DNA of 64,000 bases from Streptomyces fildesensis (GCF_016107395.1 NZ_JAAIKO010000006.1:1-64000), one strand, 5' to 3'. Numbered from the stretch's first letter, positions 15,150 to 24,199 are shown. The notes: generated from the letters alone by a model not told the origin. Numbers and translations are program-made.

Positions 15150-16664
15150 ATGGTCGCGGTGCACAGCAATACGGTCGACGGGGTGTTGCGGCGCAGCGCC
15201 CGGCGGGTACCCGACCGGGTGGCGGTGCGGTTCGGGGACCGGACGTGGACCTATCGGGAACTCGACGAGGCGGTGTCCGCGGCGGCGGCCGTCCTCCTGG
15301 AGCGCGGGCTGCGGCCGGGCGAACGGGTCGCGGCCTACGGGCACAACTCCGACGCCTATCTGATCGGCTTCCTCGGCTGTGCGCGCGCCGGCCTGGTGCA
15401 CGTGCCCGTCAACCACCATCTGGAGGGCGAGGACCTCGCCTACCAGCTCGGGCAGTCCGGCAGCGTGCTGGTGCTCAGCGACCCGCAGCTGCGCGACCGG
15501 CTCCCCGCCGGCGTCCCTGTCCTGGCGCTCCGGGACGACGACACGTCGCTGCTCGCCCGGCTGCCCGCCGCCGGGCCGGCGACCGGTGCGGCGGAGGCCG
15601 GGGCCGAGGATCTCGCGCAGCTGCTCTACACCTCAGGGACCACCGCGCTGCCCAAGGGCGCGATGATGACGCACCGCGCGCTCGTCCACGAGTACGTCAG
15701 CGCCGTCACCGCGCTCGGCCTGCGGGAGGGCGACCGGCCGGTGCACTCGCTGCCGCTCTACCACTCGGCGCAGATGCATGTCTTCCTGCTGCCGTACCTG
15801 ATGGTCGGCGCGGAGAACACGATCATCGCGGGACCGGATCCGCAGACGGTCTTCGACCTCGTCGAGGAGGGCCGGGCGGACAGTCTCTTCGCGCCGCCCA
15901 CCGTATGGATCGCCCTCGCCAACCACCCGCAGTTCGCCGAGCGCGACCTGAGCGGACTGCGCAAGGCCTTCTACGGTGCCTCGATCATGCCCGTTCCGGT
16001 TCTGGAACGGCTGCGCGCCCGGCTGCCGCACCTCGCCTTCTACAACTGCTTCGGGCAGAGCGAGATCGGCCCGCTCGCCACCGTCCTCGGCCCGGACGAG
16101 CACGAGGGCCGGATGGACTCCTGCGGCCGTCCGGTGCTGTTCGTCGAGGCCCGGGTGGTCGACGAGGCCGGCAAGGACGTACCGGACGGCACACCGGGCG
16201 AGGTCGTCTACCGCTCACCGCAGCTCTGCGAGGGCTACTGGGACAAGCCCCAGGAGACGGCGGAGGCCTTCCGCGACGGCTGGTTCCACTCCGGCGACCT
16301 CGCCGTGCGCGACGCCGAGGGCTATCTCACCGTCGTCGACCGGGTGAAGGACGTCATCAACTCCGGCGGCGTGCTGGTCGCTTCCCGGCAGGTCGAGGAC
16401 GCGCTCTACGGGCATCCGGCGGTCGCCGAGGTCGCCGTCGTGGGACTGCCCGACGAACGCTGGATCGAGGCCGTCACCGCGGTGGTCGTGGCGCGCGGCG
16501 ACGTCACCGAGGACGAACTGCTGGAGTACGCCCGCGGACAGCTCGTCCACTTCAAGGCGCCCAAGCGGGTGCTGCTCGTCGACGAACTGCCGCGCAACGC
16601 GAGCGGCAAGATCCTCAAACGCGAGCTGCGCGACCGCTTCGCACCGGACGCCGGGACCGCCTGA
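15150..16664 (+). CDS. acyl-CoA synthetase (AMP-forming)
   Basis: A 504-residue ANL-family ligase: P-loop YTSGTTALPKGAMMTH, substrate region around FYGASIMPVP, YNCFGQSEIGP, hinge GWFHSGDLAVRDAEGYLTVV and the C-terminal catalytic lysine in NASGKILKREL. It activates a carboxylic acid as its CoA ester; the acid is not evident, and a medium-chain or aryl substrate is possible. The ATG at 15150 has GGGGAGG five bases ahead and fits the family N-terminus; an upstream start 21 codons earlier is also open. It is followed closely by an acetyltransferase gene, 29 bases away. Confidence 0.88.
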   Translation: MVAVHSNTVDGVLRRSARRVPDRVAVRFGDRTWTYRELDEAVSAAAAVLLERGLRPGERVAAYGHNSDAYLIGFLGCARAGLVHVPVNHHLEGEDLAYQLGQSGSVLVLSDPQLRDRLPAGVPVLALRDDDTSLLARLPAAGPATGAAEAGAEDLAQLLYTSGTTALPKGAMMTHRALVHEYVSAVTALGLREGDRPVHSLPLYHSAQMHVFLLPYLMVGAENTIIAGPDPQTVFDLVEEGRADSLFAPPTVWIALANHPQFAERDLSGLRKAFYGASIMPVPVLERLRARLPHLAFYNCFGQSEIGPLATVLGPDEHEGRMDSCGRPVLFVEARVVDEAGKDVPDGTPGEVVYRSPQLCEGYWDKPQETAEAFRDGWFHSGDLAVRDAEGYLTVVDRVKDVINSGGVLVASRQVEDALYGHPAVAEVAVVGLPDERWIEAVTAVVVARGDVTEDELLEYARGQLVHFKAPKRVLLVDELPRNASGKILKRELRDRFAPDAGTA

Positions 16665-16693
16665 CGCCCGGCGCGCGATGAGAGGATCGGCGC

Positions 16694-17149
16694 ATGATCT
16701 TCCGCACCGCCACCCGCGACGACCTGCCCGCCCTCATCGCCCTGCTCTCCGAGGACACGGTCGGCCAGCCGGTGCCCGCCCAGGACGCGGCCGCGGTCGA
16801 CGAGGCCTACAGCCGCGCCTTCGACGCGGTGGACAGCGACGCGCGCAACGAAATCGTCGTGCTGGACGACGGCGCCGGCACGGTGCTCGGCTGCCTCCAG
16901 CTCACCTACATCCCCGGTCTCGGCCGGCGCGGCGCGGAACGGGCGCTCATCGAAGGCGTCCGGGTGCGGTCCGACCGGCGCGGCGCCGGACTGGGCCGCG
17001 CACTGCTCACCCACGCCGTCGAACGCGCCCGCGGCCGCGGCTGCGCCCTGGTCCAGCTCACCAGCAACAAGCGGCGCACCGACGCGCACCGCTTCTACGA
17101 CTCGCTCGGCTTCGTCCGCAGCCACGACGGTTTCAAGCTCGCCCTGTAG
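16694..17149 (+). CDS. GNAT family N-acetyltransferase
   Basis: A 151-residue single-domain GNAT protein. The acetyl-CoA pyrophosphate loop is VRSDRRGAGLGRALLTHAVE (R-x-x-G-x-G), preceded by the IEGVRV strand and followed by the NKRRTDAHRFYDSLGF block. It moves an acetyl group to an amine of unknown identity. GAGAGG sits 9 bases before the ATG. It follows the acyl-CoA synthetase gene closely and may be in the same transcript. A weak hairpin (GCGGCCG/CGGCCGC, 17155-17174) follows the stop. Confidence 0.88.
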   Translation: MIFRTATRDDLPALIALLSEDTVGQPVPAQDAAAVDEAYSRAFDAVDSDARNEIVVLDDGAGTVLGCLQLTYIPGLGRRGAERALIEGVRVRSDRRGAGLGRALLTHAVERARGRGCALVQLTSNKRRTDAHRFYDSLGFVRSHDGFKLAL

Positions 17150-17188
17150 GTTCCGCGGCCGGGCGCACGGCCGCTCATGGTCCCGGAT

Positions 17189-17217
17189 TTCCCCGTGGAG
17201 TTGGCGGTCACTAAGCT
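17189..17217 (+). promoter_or_regulatory. promoter giving a leaderless vWA transcript
   Basis: TAAGCT at 17212-17217 ends 6 bases before the ATG at 17224, with TTCCCC at 17189-17194 at 17-base spacing. If it is the -10, transcription would start at or next to the ATG, giving a leaderless mRNA; no ribosome site is seen before this gene, which agrees. Confidence 0.4.
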
Positions 17218-17223
17218 CCCCGG

Positions 17224-18498
17224 ATGATCACCAAAAGACGGCTGGCGGCCGGCCTGTGCGGCCTTGCCGCAACTCTCGCCGCCGGACTGTTCCCGGCGTC
17301 CGCCGCCGCGGACGAGCCCACAGCGCAGGAACCACCCAAGATCGACCTGGTCCTGGACGTCAGCGGGTCGATGAGCGCGCGGGACGTGGACGGGAAGTCG
17401 CGGATGTCCGCGGCGCAGCAGGCGTTCAACGACGTGCTGGACGCGGTGCCGGACGATGTCCGGCTCGGCATAAGGACGTTGGGGGCCACCTATCCCGGCA
17501 AGGACATGAAGACCGGCTGCCAGGACAGCAAGCAGCTGTACCCCGTGGGCCCGGTCAACAGGACCGAGGCGAAAGCGGCCGTCGCGACGCTGCGCCCCAC
17601 CGGCTGGACCCCCATCGGGCTGGCGCTGCGCGGCGCAGCCCAGGACCTGGCGGGCGGTGACGCCACCCGCAGGATCGTGCTCATCACCGACGGCGAGGAC
17701 TCCTGCGGCCAGCCGGACCCCTGCGACGTCGCCCGTGAACTCGCCGCGCAGGGCACCCACCTGGTGGTGGACACCCTCGGCCTGGTGGCGAACGACAAGA
17801 TCCGCAAGCAGCTGAGCTGCATCGCCGAGGCCACCGGCGGCACGTACACCTCCGTCCAGCACACCGACCAGCTCTCTTCGCGCATCAAGCAGCTGGTACG
17901 GCGCTCGGCGCAGACTCCGCCGGTCGTTTCGAAGGCGGTCCAGGGATCGGCACAGTGCGGGAACGCGGCCGGCATCACCCCGGGCGTGTACACCGACCGC
18001 GAGGAGTTCGGGCAGCACCGCTACTACAAGGTCGCGGTGACCGACGGCCAGGAACTGCGGGCCACGGTCAGCGTCGGCGCCGACCGGGCGGTGAACGCGG
18101 ACTACGGCGTACTGCTGCGCGCGGTGAGCGGTGAGGGCCAGGAACTGGTCCGCGGCTCGGACGCCGGCAGCGGCCGGACCGATGTGATGTCCTCCGGACT
18201 GCGCTACGTCTACCCGGAGAAGGACACCGACTCGGACGACGCCCCGCCGCCACACACCGTGTGCCTGGAGGTCAGCAACTCCTTCTCGGCGCCGGACGCC
18301 GTCAAGCGCACCCCGGGCCTGCCCGTCGAGCTGACGCTCGACCTGGTCGACGCCCCCGACGAAGCCGGTGATGTCGCCGCGTTCGGCCTGGGCCGCGGCT
18401 GGGTGCTGCTCGGCGTCCTGGCGGTCACGGGACTGTTCGCCGGACTGATCTGGGGCTGGCTGACCCGCTGGCGCGTCGCCGTATGGAGGAGCAACTGA
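17224..18498 (+). CDS. secreted, membrane-anchored von Willebrand factor A protein
   Basis: A 424-residue surface protein: signal peptide (MITKRRLAAGLCGLAATLAA, cut near AAADEP), a vWA domain at ~39-230 with an intact metal site (DVSGS at the start, TPIG in the middle, DGED later), a second beta-rich domain, and a membrane anchor near the C-terminus (WVLLGVLAVTGLFAGLIWGW) with a short basic tail. vWA domains bind partners through Mg2+ or Mn2+. The four Cys residues around SCGQPDPCDV hint at disulfides. The stop overlaps the next gene's start (TGATG), so the two products probably work as a pair at the cell surface. Confidence 0.88.
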   Translation: MITKRRLAAGLCGLAATLAAGLFPASAAADEPTAQEPPKIDLVLDVSGSMSARDVDGKSRMSAAQQAFNDVLDAVPDDVRLGIRTLGATYPGKDMKTGCQDSKQLYPVGPVNRTEAKAAVATLRPTGWTPIGLALRGAAQDLAGGDATRRIVLITDGEDSCGQPDPCDVARELAAQGTHLVVDTLGLVANDKIRKQLSCIAEATGGTYTSVQHTDQLSSRIKQLVRRSAQTPPVVSKAVQGSAQCGNAAGITPGVYTDREEFGQHRYYKVAVTDGQELRATVSVGADRAVNADYGVLLRAVSGEGQELVRGSDAGSGRTDVMSSGLRYVYPEKDTDSDDAPPPHTVCLEVSNSFSAPDAVKRTPGLPVELTLDLVDAPDEAGDVAAFGLGRGWVLLGVLAVTGLFAGLIWGWLTRWRVAVWRSN

Positions 18499-19367
18499 TG
18501 CGTACGACACGTCTGGTGACCGCCGCACTGCTCACCGGGGCGGCCCTGCTCGGGCCCGCCGCGACCGCGCTGGCCGACACCCCCGGCGCGAGTCCGAGCA
18601 CGGACCCCGCAGCGAGCCCCAGCGGGAGCTCCGGCACCGAGGAGGAGGCCGCGCCCACCGAGGCCGGCACCGCCTTCCGTACCGCCACCGCGATCCGGCA
18701 GGGACAGGCCGCCACGGCCGCCGCCTCGACCGGCGACTACCTGTACTGGATGTTCCCGGCCGCCGCGGGGCAGACCGCCACCGCCAAGGCGACGGTGACA
18801 CTGCCCGACCAGGCCAACCGGCACGGTGCGCAGACCTGGCAGATCGACGTCTACGACGGTCTCCGCCGCCGCCAGCCGTGCGTCTCGGGCGACCGGACGG
18901 TGAAGAGCCCGGACTCGGGTCCGTCCGTCACCCTCACCTGCACCCTGCGCACGGTGCGGCCGATCGCCGACACCAGGTCCAACGACCCGCTGCCGGGCGC
19001 GTACTACGTACGGCTGACCGTCATCGATCTGCCCGCCGACGATCTCGGGCAGCCGTTCAAGGCGGAGGTGCTCGCGACGACGAAGGACGCCGGGGGAGCG
19101 CACTCCGAGGGCGGCGAGCTGGCCGTCCCGCTGACCCCCGCGACGCAGCCGGACGCGCTGGCCGCCCCGGAGGGCGGGTGGACTTCCGGCTGGTGGTCCG
19201 ACCGCTGGCTGTGGACCGCGGGCGGAGGTGTGCTCGGCGCGCTCGCCGCGATCGGCGGCTACACCCTCACCAGGGGACCGCGCCGGTCCTCGGCCCGGGT
19301 GCCGTCCCAGGGGTACGCGGGGCCGCCCAGCGGTTCACGGGACGCCGAGGCGTACTCGAGGCACTGA
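18498..19367 (+). CDS. secreted membrane-anchored partner of the vWA protein
   Basis: A 289-residue exported protein: signal peptide to about ALADTPGA, a Ser/Pro/Glu linker, a beta-rich domain containing TGDYLYWMFPAAAGQTATAK, and a C-terminal membrane segment (WTAGGGVLGALAAIGGYTLT) followed by a basic tail. The domain plan copies the second half of the vWA protein, whose own extracellular region has the like motif QHRYYKVAVTDGQEL. The ATG at 18498 overlaps the previous stop and has GGAGGAG 8 bases before it. Function is unknown; joint assembly at the cell envelope with the vWA protein is inferred from coupling and layout. Confidence 0.78.
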   Translation: MRTTRLVTAALLTGAALLGPAATALADTPGASPSTDPAASPSGSSGTEEEAAPTEAGTAFRTATAIRQGQAATAAASTGDYLYWMFPAAAGQTATAKATVTLPDQANRHGAQTWQIDVYDGLRRRQPCVSGDRTVKSPDSGPSVTLTCTLRTVRPIADTRSNDPLPGAYYVRLTVIDLPADDLGQPFKAEVLATTKDAGGAHSEGGELAVPLTPATQPDALAAPEGGWTSGWWSDRWLWTAGGGVLGALAAIGGYTLTRGPRRSSARVPSQGYAGPPSGSRDAEAYSRH

Positions 19368-19373
19368 ACGGCC

Positions 19374-19409
19374 GGGAGAAGGCGGTCGGAGGTCGGACCG
19401 CCTTCTCCC
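19374..19409. terminator. bidirectional terminator
   Basis: GGGAGAAGGCGGTC (19374-19387) and its exact complement GACCGCCTTCTCCC (19396-19409) form a 14-bp stem with an 8-base loop between convergent genes. On the plus strand it begins 7 bases after the partner-gene stop. Confidence 0.8.
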
Positions 19410-19428
19410 CACCGTCAGGGCGAGACAG

Positions 19429-20568
19429 TCAGGGCGACAGGGTCAGGGTGAGACGGGCGATCCGGCCCTTCTCGCCCGACGCCCAGCAGCTGAGGTCGGG
19501 GGCACAGTCGACCGTGTCGAAGGACCCGGAGTCGAACTGCCGCCAGCCGCGCCCCGAGTCGAGGGACAGATCGCTGCCGGTGGGCCCGACCGCGATCGCG
19601 GCGAAGCCCGGATAGGGGAGCCACGCGACACCCGAGCGGTACGCCTGCGGTGGCGTCGCGGACACCGTCCAGGTGGCGCCGCCGTCCCAGCTGACCGCTC
19701 CGGCGCTGGGCGAGGCCTGGTCGGCGCGGTAGTCGCCGCCGACGGCCAGGCCGTGCCGGGCGTCACGGAAGGCGAGGGCGAAGACGCCCTTGGCGGGGTC
19801 ACCGGCCGGGATCACGGTCGGCGCCGCCGTCCACGTCAGACCCCGGTCACCGGAGTGCAGCACGCGGGAGGCCGCGCCGCCGCCGGTGGCCAGCCACACG
19901 TCACGGCTGCCCGACGTGACCAGGCACTGGCCGCTCGCCGCGAAGGAGGCCTCGCCGTCCTGCGCGGCGGGCATGCCGTCGGAGGGCAGCACCCGCCAGC
20001 TGCGGCCGCCGTCACCCGTGGACAGGATCCGGTACTTGCCGTCCACCGGGTCGCTGACGGCCAGTCCGTTCTTCGCGTCGAAGAACGTCAGGCAGTCGTA
20101 GAACGCCTTCGGGTCGGGGTTGCGGAAGGTCTCGGTCCAGCTGGCGCCGCCGTCCTGCGTCCGGTAGACGCGGGAGGTGTCGCCCTCGCCGATCGCCAGG
20201 GCCACCGCGTGCCGCGCGTCGAACGCCTCGATGTCGCGGAACTCCAACTCCGCAGCGCCCGGCGGGGACACATTGCCCCAGCTGGCGCCGCCGTCGGTGG
20301 TCCGCAGGACGGTGCCGGCGGAGCCCGCCGCCCAGGCGGTCCTGCTGTTCACCGCCGACAGGCCGCGGAACCGGGACGTCGTTCCGGTCGCCTTGAGCTC
20401 CCAGCCGAGCTTCGGCAGGCTCACCTTCGCCCCGTTCGCCTGTGGCGCGGCCGGCTTCGTGCCGCCCGGCTCCGGGCCGGCCTGCGCGGGAAGCGCGGCC
20501 ACCGCGACCAGTGCCGCCCCGCACAACCCGATCGTCACCGTACGTCTCAGTATCCCCATGGCACTCAT
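19429..20568 (-). CDS. secreted YCF48/BNR-type beta-propeller protein
   Basis: A 379-residue exported protein with a signal peptide (LRRTVTIGLCGAALVAVAAL, cut near AQAGPE) and about six repeats of the Asp-box/YCF48 type, for example TTDGGASWGNV, TQDGGASWTET, TGDGGRSWRVL, SGDRGLTWTAA and WDGGATWTVS. These build a beta-propeller as in photosystem-assembly factor YCF48 and sialidases, but the sialidase catalytic residues are not evident. In actinobacteria such proteins are annotated as oxidoreductases without proof. The start may be the second ATG three codons later. Function unknown; extracellular binding is the safest reading. Confidence 0.8.
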   Translation of the reverse strand: MSAMGILRRTVTIGLCGAALVAVAALPAQAGPEPGGTKPAAPQANGAKVSLPKLGWELKATGTTSRFRGLSAVNSRTAWAAGSAGTVLRTTDGGASWGNVSPPGAAELEFRDIEAFDARHAVALAIGEGDTSRVYRTQDGGASWTETFRNPDPKAFYDCLTFFDAKNGLAVSDPVDGKYRILSTGDGGRSWRVLPSDGMPAAQDGEASFAASGQCLVTSGSRDVWLATGGGAASRVLHSGDRGLTWTAAPTVIPAGDPAKGVFALAFRDARHGLAVGGDYRADQASPSAGAVSWDGGATWTVSATPPQAYRSGVAWLPYPGFAAIAVGPTGSDLSLDSGRGWRQFDSGSFDTVDCAPDLSCWASGEKGRIARLTLTLSP

Positions 20569-20581
20569 GCCGCGGAACGTA

Positions 20582-20625
20582 GCCGACCCCCTCGATGCCG
20601 TCCAGACGGCACCGAGGGGGTCGGC
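20582..20625 (-). terminator. terminator after MFS efflux gene
   Basis: A long hairpin: GCCGACCCCCTCG pairs with CGAGGGGGTCGGC (13 bp), then one mismatch and an inner stem TGCCGT/ACGGCA with loop CCAG. On the minus strand it lies 20 bases after the transporter stop and just ahead of the beta-propeller gene. Confidence 0.75.
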
Positions 20626-20644
20626 GGATGCTGACCGGGTGGAT

Positions 20645-22105
20645 TCATCCCGTGCTGGCCGCCTTGCGGGGCAGCAGCAGGACGAGTGCGGCGAGGGCGA
20701 CTTCGACGGCGATGAGGAAGCCGAGACCGAGACCGAAGGCGTGCGGGAAGGACTCCGGCTGTCCGCTGCCGACCGCGTCGTAGAAGATGATGCCGATCAG
20801 CGCGACGCCCAGCGCTCCGCCGATCTGCTGGATGGTGGCGACGGCGCCGGAGGCGGAGCCGACCAGCTGGGGCGTGACGCCCCGGAGCACGATGGTGGTG
20901 AGCGGTGCGATGACCATGCCCATCCCCAGTCCGTCGAAGAACAGCCCGGGGACCAGCCAGCCGATGCCGCCGGTGGTGCCGATGCGGTGCGAGGCCTCCC
21001 AGAGGAGTGCCAGGCCGAGGACCATGCCGAGGGCGCCGACCGAGATGGTGTGCCGGCCGAGCCGTGCGGACAGGTGGTGGGCGGTGGTCGACGTGATCAT
21101 GTAGCCGGCGCCGATCGCGGTGAAGACCACTCCGGAGGCGAGTGCGTCCAGACCGCGGCCCTGCTGCAGATAGAGGGCGAGCACCAGGAAGAACGACGCC
21201 TGGCCGATCCAGAACACCAGCTGGGCGAGGACGCCGACGGTGAACGTCCGCTCCCGGAACAGCGCGGTGTCGACCAGCGGGTCGGCGCCGCGGCGGCCCA
21301 GGCGGTGCTGGTGCACGGCGAACTCCGCGAACAGCAGGGCGGACAGCGCCAGGCACAGCCAGGTCCACAGCGGCCAGCCCTGCTCGCGGCCCTGGATCAG
21401 CGGCAGTACGAGGGCGACGACGGCGAGGGTCGACAAAGCGACACCGGTCACGTCGAGGCGGGGGCGCTGCGGGGCGCGGGACTCGGTCAGGGCGCGCGGG
21501 ACGAGCAGCAGTGTCACGGCGCCGACCGGCAGGTTGATGAGGAAGCAGGTGCGCCAGTCGAGTCCGAAGAAGTCCGCCTTGATGAGCAGGCCGCCGATCA
21601 GCTGGCCGAACACCGCGCCGATACCCATGGTCAGCCCGTACATGCTGAACGCGCGGGCCTGGGCCTTTCCGGCGTAGTCGGTCTGGATGATGGAGAGCAC
21701 CTGCGGGCCCATCAGCGCGGCCGCCAGGCCCTGCAGGACGCGGGAGGCCACGAGTATTCCGGCGGTCGGGGCGATGCCGCAGGCCACGGAGGTCAGGGTG
21801 AACAGCGCCAGCCCGACGGCGAAGATCCGTCTGCGGCCGAACATGTCACCCAGCCTTCCGGCGGTGATCAGCCCGGTGGCCAGGGCGAGTCCGAAGCCGG
21901 CGACCACCCACTGGATCGACGCGGTGCCGGCGTGCAGGTCCACCTGCATGGACGGGATCGCGACATTGACGATGAAGAAGTCGAGGGCGGTCATGAAGGT
22001 CGCGATCAGGAGAACCAGCAGGCCCAGCCCCGGCCGGCGGGCGGGCGGCCGCTGACGGTCGGCGGCGGAGGGGATGGTGCGTTCGTCGGTGAGGGGCGAT
22101 GCCAT
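20645..22105 (-). CDS. MFS efflux transporter, EmrB/QacA (DHA2) type
   Basis: A 486-residue transporter with about 14 hydrophobic segments. The DHA2 motif D1 is LDFFIVNVAIPSMQVDL in segment 1, motif A is GRLGDMFGRRRIFAVG and motif C-like glycines follow in VLQGLAAALMGPQVL. These proton-coupled pumps expel cationic dyes, antibiotics and lipophilic toxins. It is followed by a strong hairpin. A SnoaL-like gene lies 85 bases upstream on the same strand, but a terminator separates them. Confidence 0.9.
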   Translation of the reverse strand: MASPLTDERTIPSAADRQRPPARRPGLGLLVLLIATFMTALDFFIVNVAIPSMQVDLHAGTASIQWVVAGFGLALATGLITAGRLGDMFGRRRIFAVGLALFTLTSVACGIAPTAGILVASRVLQGLAAALMGPQVLSIIQTDYAGKAQARAFSMYGLTMGIGAVFGQLIGGLLIKADFFGLDWRTCFLINLPVGAVTLLLVPRALTESRAPQRPRLDVTGVALSTLAVVALVLPLIQGREQGWPLWTWLCLALSALLFAEFAVHQHRLGRRGADPLVDTALFRERTFTVGVLAQLVFWIGQASFFLVLALYLQQGRGLDALASGVVFTAIGAGYMITSTTAHHLSARLGRHTISVGALGMVLGLALLWEASHRIGTTGGIGWLVPGLFFDGLGMGMVIAPLTTIVLRGVTPQLVGSASGAVATIQQIGGALGVALIGIIFYDAVGSGQPESFPHAFGLGLGFLIAVEVALAALVLLLPRKAASTG

Positions 22106-22151
22106 GGCGGAACTCCTGTGGACGATAGGGCGACGGGGCGTAGGGCTGCGG

Positions 22152-22180
22152 CGGGGGCGGGCCGGACGGGCCCGCCCCCG
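22152..22180 (-). terminator. terminator after SnoaL-like gene
   Basis: CGGGGGCGGGCC (22152-22163) and GGCCCGCCCCCG (22169-22180) form a perfect 12-bp stem with a 5-base loop, 10 bases after the minus-strand stop at 22191. Confidence 0.7.
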
Positions 22181-22190
22181 GGGCGGTTGC

Positions 22191-22556
22191 TCAGGCCGCT
22201 GGAACCTTGTCGAGGAAGCCGAGGACGCTGCGCAGCCGGCCGTCCCCGGTCAGCACCGCGACGTCGAACCCGATCACCAGCGACTCGCCGCCGGCCGGGC
22301 CCAGTTCCCAGGTGAAGCGGGCGATGTTGTGATGGGCGTCGACGGGCCCGCCCAGGGTGAACACCAGTCCGGGGAACTGGGCCTGCACGGCGCCGATGGT
22401 CGCGTCGATCGCGTCACGCCCCTCGGCGACCACCAGCGGGTCGGTGTACTCGGCGTCGTCGGCCCACAGTTCGTCGATCGCCGCGCGGCGGGCAACAGGG
22501 TCGGTCTCGTTCCAGGTGGCGAGGTAGCGCTCGACGAGGTATTGGGTGTCGCTCAT
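22191..22556 (-). CDS. NTF2/SnoaL-like small protein
   Basis: A 121-residue protein with the cone-shaped NTF2 fold pattern: an N-terminal helix pair (QYLVERYLATWNETDPVARR), IDELWADDAEYTDPL, a conserved glycine-hinged strand (GRDAIDATIGAVQAQFPGLV) and a curved sheet to the end. Members include polyketide cyclases, isomerases and many uncharacterised binding proteins. It lacks the SnoaL His/Asp arrangement clearly enough to claim an activity. It is flanked by an efflux gene and an accessory region; function unknown. Confidence 0.75.
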   Translation of the reverse strand: MSDTQYLVERYLATWNETDPVARRAAIDELWADDAEYTDPLVVAEGRDAIDATIGAVQAQFPGLVFTLGGPVDAHHNIARFTWELGPAGGESLVIGFDVAVLTGDGRLRSVLGFLDKVPAA

Positions 22557-22671
22557 GTCCGGGGTCTCCCTGCGGGTCGGTGCGCGGCGTGCGCTGTCGT
22601 GTTGTTTGCTGTGCTGCGTTCCTGCAGGTCAAGACGTTACGGAGATCGAAGGGACGCGGAATCAGTCATCG

Positions 22672-23352
22672 TTAGGTACTTGGGTGCGGATCGGCGGCCG
22701 TCTCCGCGCTCGGGGCGGCAGCGCGGTACGGGATGATTCGGGCGTCGGCGCGAGCCTCCCGGCGGTAGCGCCGGCAGCCGCGGAGGGCGATGCCGAGACG
22801 GCGGAGGAGCGCCCGTCGCTCGCGTTCGTGCCGCGCTGCGGTGGTGAGGGCGTTGCTGGCGGCCACGACCAGGGCGACGTTCGCTTCGGCCAAATGCCGC
22901 TTCGCGGCCGCCAGGTCGGCGAGCGCCTGCTCGAGGCAGGCGTCCCGCCGGCGGATGGTGGTGAGTCCGAGCACGGGATCCCTCCTGCTGCGCTGGTCGA
23001 AGGGCTCGCCTGCGCGGCGCTCCCGGTGTTCGTCGGCGTGGACGTAGTACGCGACGGCCTCGTCGCGGGTGAGTCCCTGGGCCTCGGCGATCTCGTCCCA
23101 GGTGGCAGCGCCCTCAAGGGCGTCACGCACTGCCTTCCACCGGCCGTCCAGCAGCCGGCGGACGAGCTCGGCGTTCGCCGCCAGCGACTGCAGCGGAGTG
23201 ACGTGCGGCACGGCCAGTTCCAGGGCCGCCCGGTCCGCCTGGTCGTGGTCGCCCGACTCGACGGCGAGTACGTGAACGATTTCGATCCGGGCCAGGCGAG
23301 GGCCCTGGTTCCACCGTGCCAGCAGCTGCTCCAGCGTCATGGGCTCAGGCAT
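22672..23352 (-). CDS. hypothetical helical protein of accessory region
   Basis: A 226-residue, mostly helical, Ala/Arg-rich protein with no signal or membrane segment. Residues ~70-110 (WKAVRDALEGAATWDEIAEA followed by QGLTRDEAVAYY) resemble a small helix-turn-helix of the sigma-region-4 kind, which suggests DNA binding. The rest is a long coiled-coil-prone stretch (LAAAKRHLAEANVALVVAAS). Its ATG lies 8 bases inside the end of the preceding gene, so the two are coupled. Its partner belongs to a Streptomyces-restricted family and a recombinase relic lies just upstream, so it is probably mobile-element cargo. Confidence 0.65.
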   Translation of the reverse strand: MPEPMTLEQLLARWNQGPRLARIEIVHVLAVESGDHDQADRAALELAVPHVTPLQSLAANAELVRRLLDGRWKAVRDALEGAATWDEIAEAQGLTRDEAVAYYVHADEHRERRAGEPFDQRSRRDPVLGLTTIRRRDACLEQALADLAAAKRHLAEANVALVVAASNALTTAARHERERRALLRRLGIALRGCRRYRREARADARIIPYRAAAPSAETAADPHPST

Positions 23353-24199
23353 CCGCGGTCACCGCCTCCGTGCCCTGGGCAGGGGTGCCGGGCCCGGTCG
23401 CGGCGAGCCCCTCGGTCAGCGAGATGACGGCGCCGGCCGGGGGAGCAGCGGCGGCCACGGGAGCAGGGGCGGGTGCCGGCAGATAGGGCACGGCGGGCCG
23501 GAGCGGGCCCACTTGGTGGACCACGTTCGCCAACGAGCACGGAACGTTCTGCCCGGCGGCGACGAGGAGCGGCATGTCGTCCGGACCCCTCCGGACCAGG
23601 TACTTCCAGCGGCAGCCGTCCCGGTCGACCATCGGGCGGCCGAGGTCGTGGACGCGTCCGTACAGCCGGTACGGGTCGATCGCGGCGGCGGCGAGAGCGT
23701 CGAGCAGCTCGGGCACACCGTGTGCGACCAGCCGTACTTCGGTGTCCTGCAGCCGGCCGTACGTGACCTGGGCGTTGCCCACGGACCGCCCGGAGTCGTG
23801 ACGGGAGACGCCGGTCTCGGCCATCCAGTGGTCCCAGTCCTCAAGGGACCTGACCCGGACGGCGACGACAGCGCGGTCGTAGTCGGTGCCGATCTCGATC
23901 ACGTCGGCGTGTGAGACGTACTGCGAGAGAAGCCACCCGGCGACCTGCATGGCTGGGTCGCACCGCTCGTCCCACGCCGTGGCGGTGAGTTCGAGCTCGG
24001 TGCCCTCGCCCTCGGCCTCGGTGGCCTCGACCTCGGCCTCGGCCATCGGCGCCCGAGCCGGGCGGCCAAGACCCTCGGCGGACGTGATCAGCCCGGCCGC
24101 GTCCATGGCCGTCGCGATGCGCGTCGCCACGTCACCGGTCGTGAACTGCGCCAGCCCCTCGTGAATGACTCGCGCGGCGCGGGAGAGGTTCGGATTCAT
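23345..24199 (-). CDS. Streptomyces-type accessory protein (BN159_2729-like)
   Basis: A 284-residue protein beginning MNPNLSRAARVIHEGLAQF, which I recognise from a family of Streptomyces accessory proteins known by the locus-style name BN159_2729. No enzymatic motif is seen. A central domain (YDRAVVAVRVRSLEDWDHWM and VTYGRLQDTEVRLVAHGVPE) is alpha/beta; the C-terminus is a Pro/Ala-rich tail. The ATG at 24199 is preferred because it overlaps the stop of the upstream recombinase fragment (TGATG); a GTG nine codons earlier is possible. It shares an 8-base overlap with the next gene. Linked by position to a decayed integrase, it is probably element cargo. Confidence 0.6.
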   Translation of the reverse strand: MNPNLSRAARVIHEGLAQFTTGDVATRIATAMDAAGLITSAEGLGRPARAPMAEAEVEATEAEGEGTELELTATAWDERCDPAMQVAGWLLSQYVSHADVIEIGTDYDRAVVAVRVRSLEDWDHWMAETGVSRHDSGRSVGNAQVTYGRLQDTEVRLVAHGVPELLDALAAAAIDPYRLYGRVHDLGRPMVDRDGCRWKYLVRRGPDDMPLLVAAGQNVPCSLANVVHQVGPLRPAVPYLPAPAPAPVAAAAPPAGAVISLTEGLAATGPGTPAQGTEAVTADA

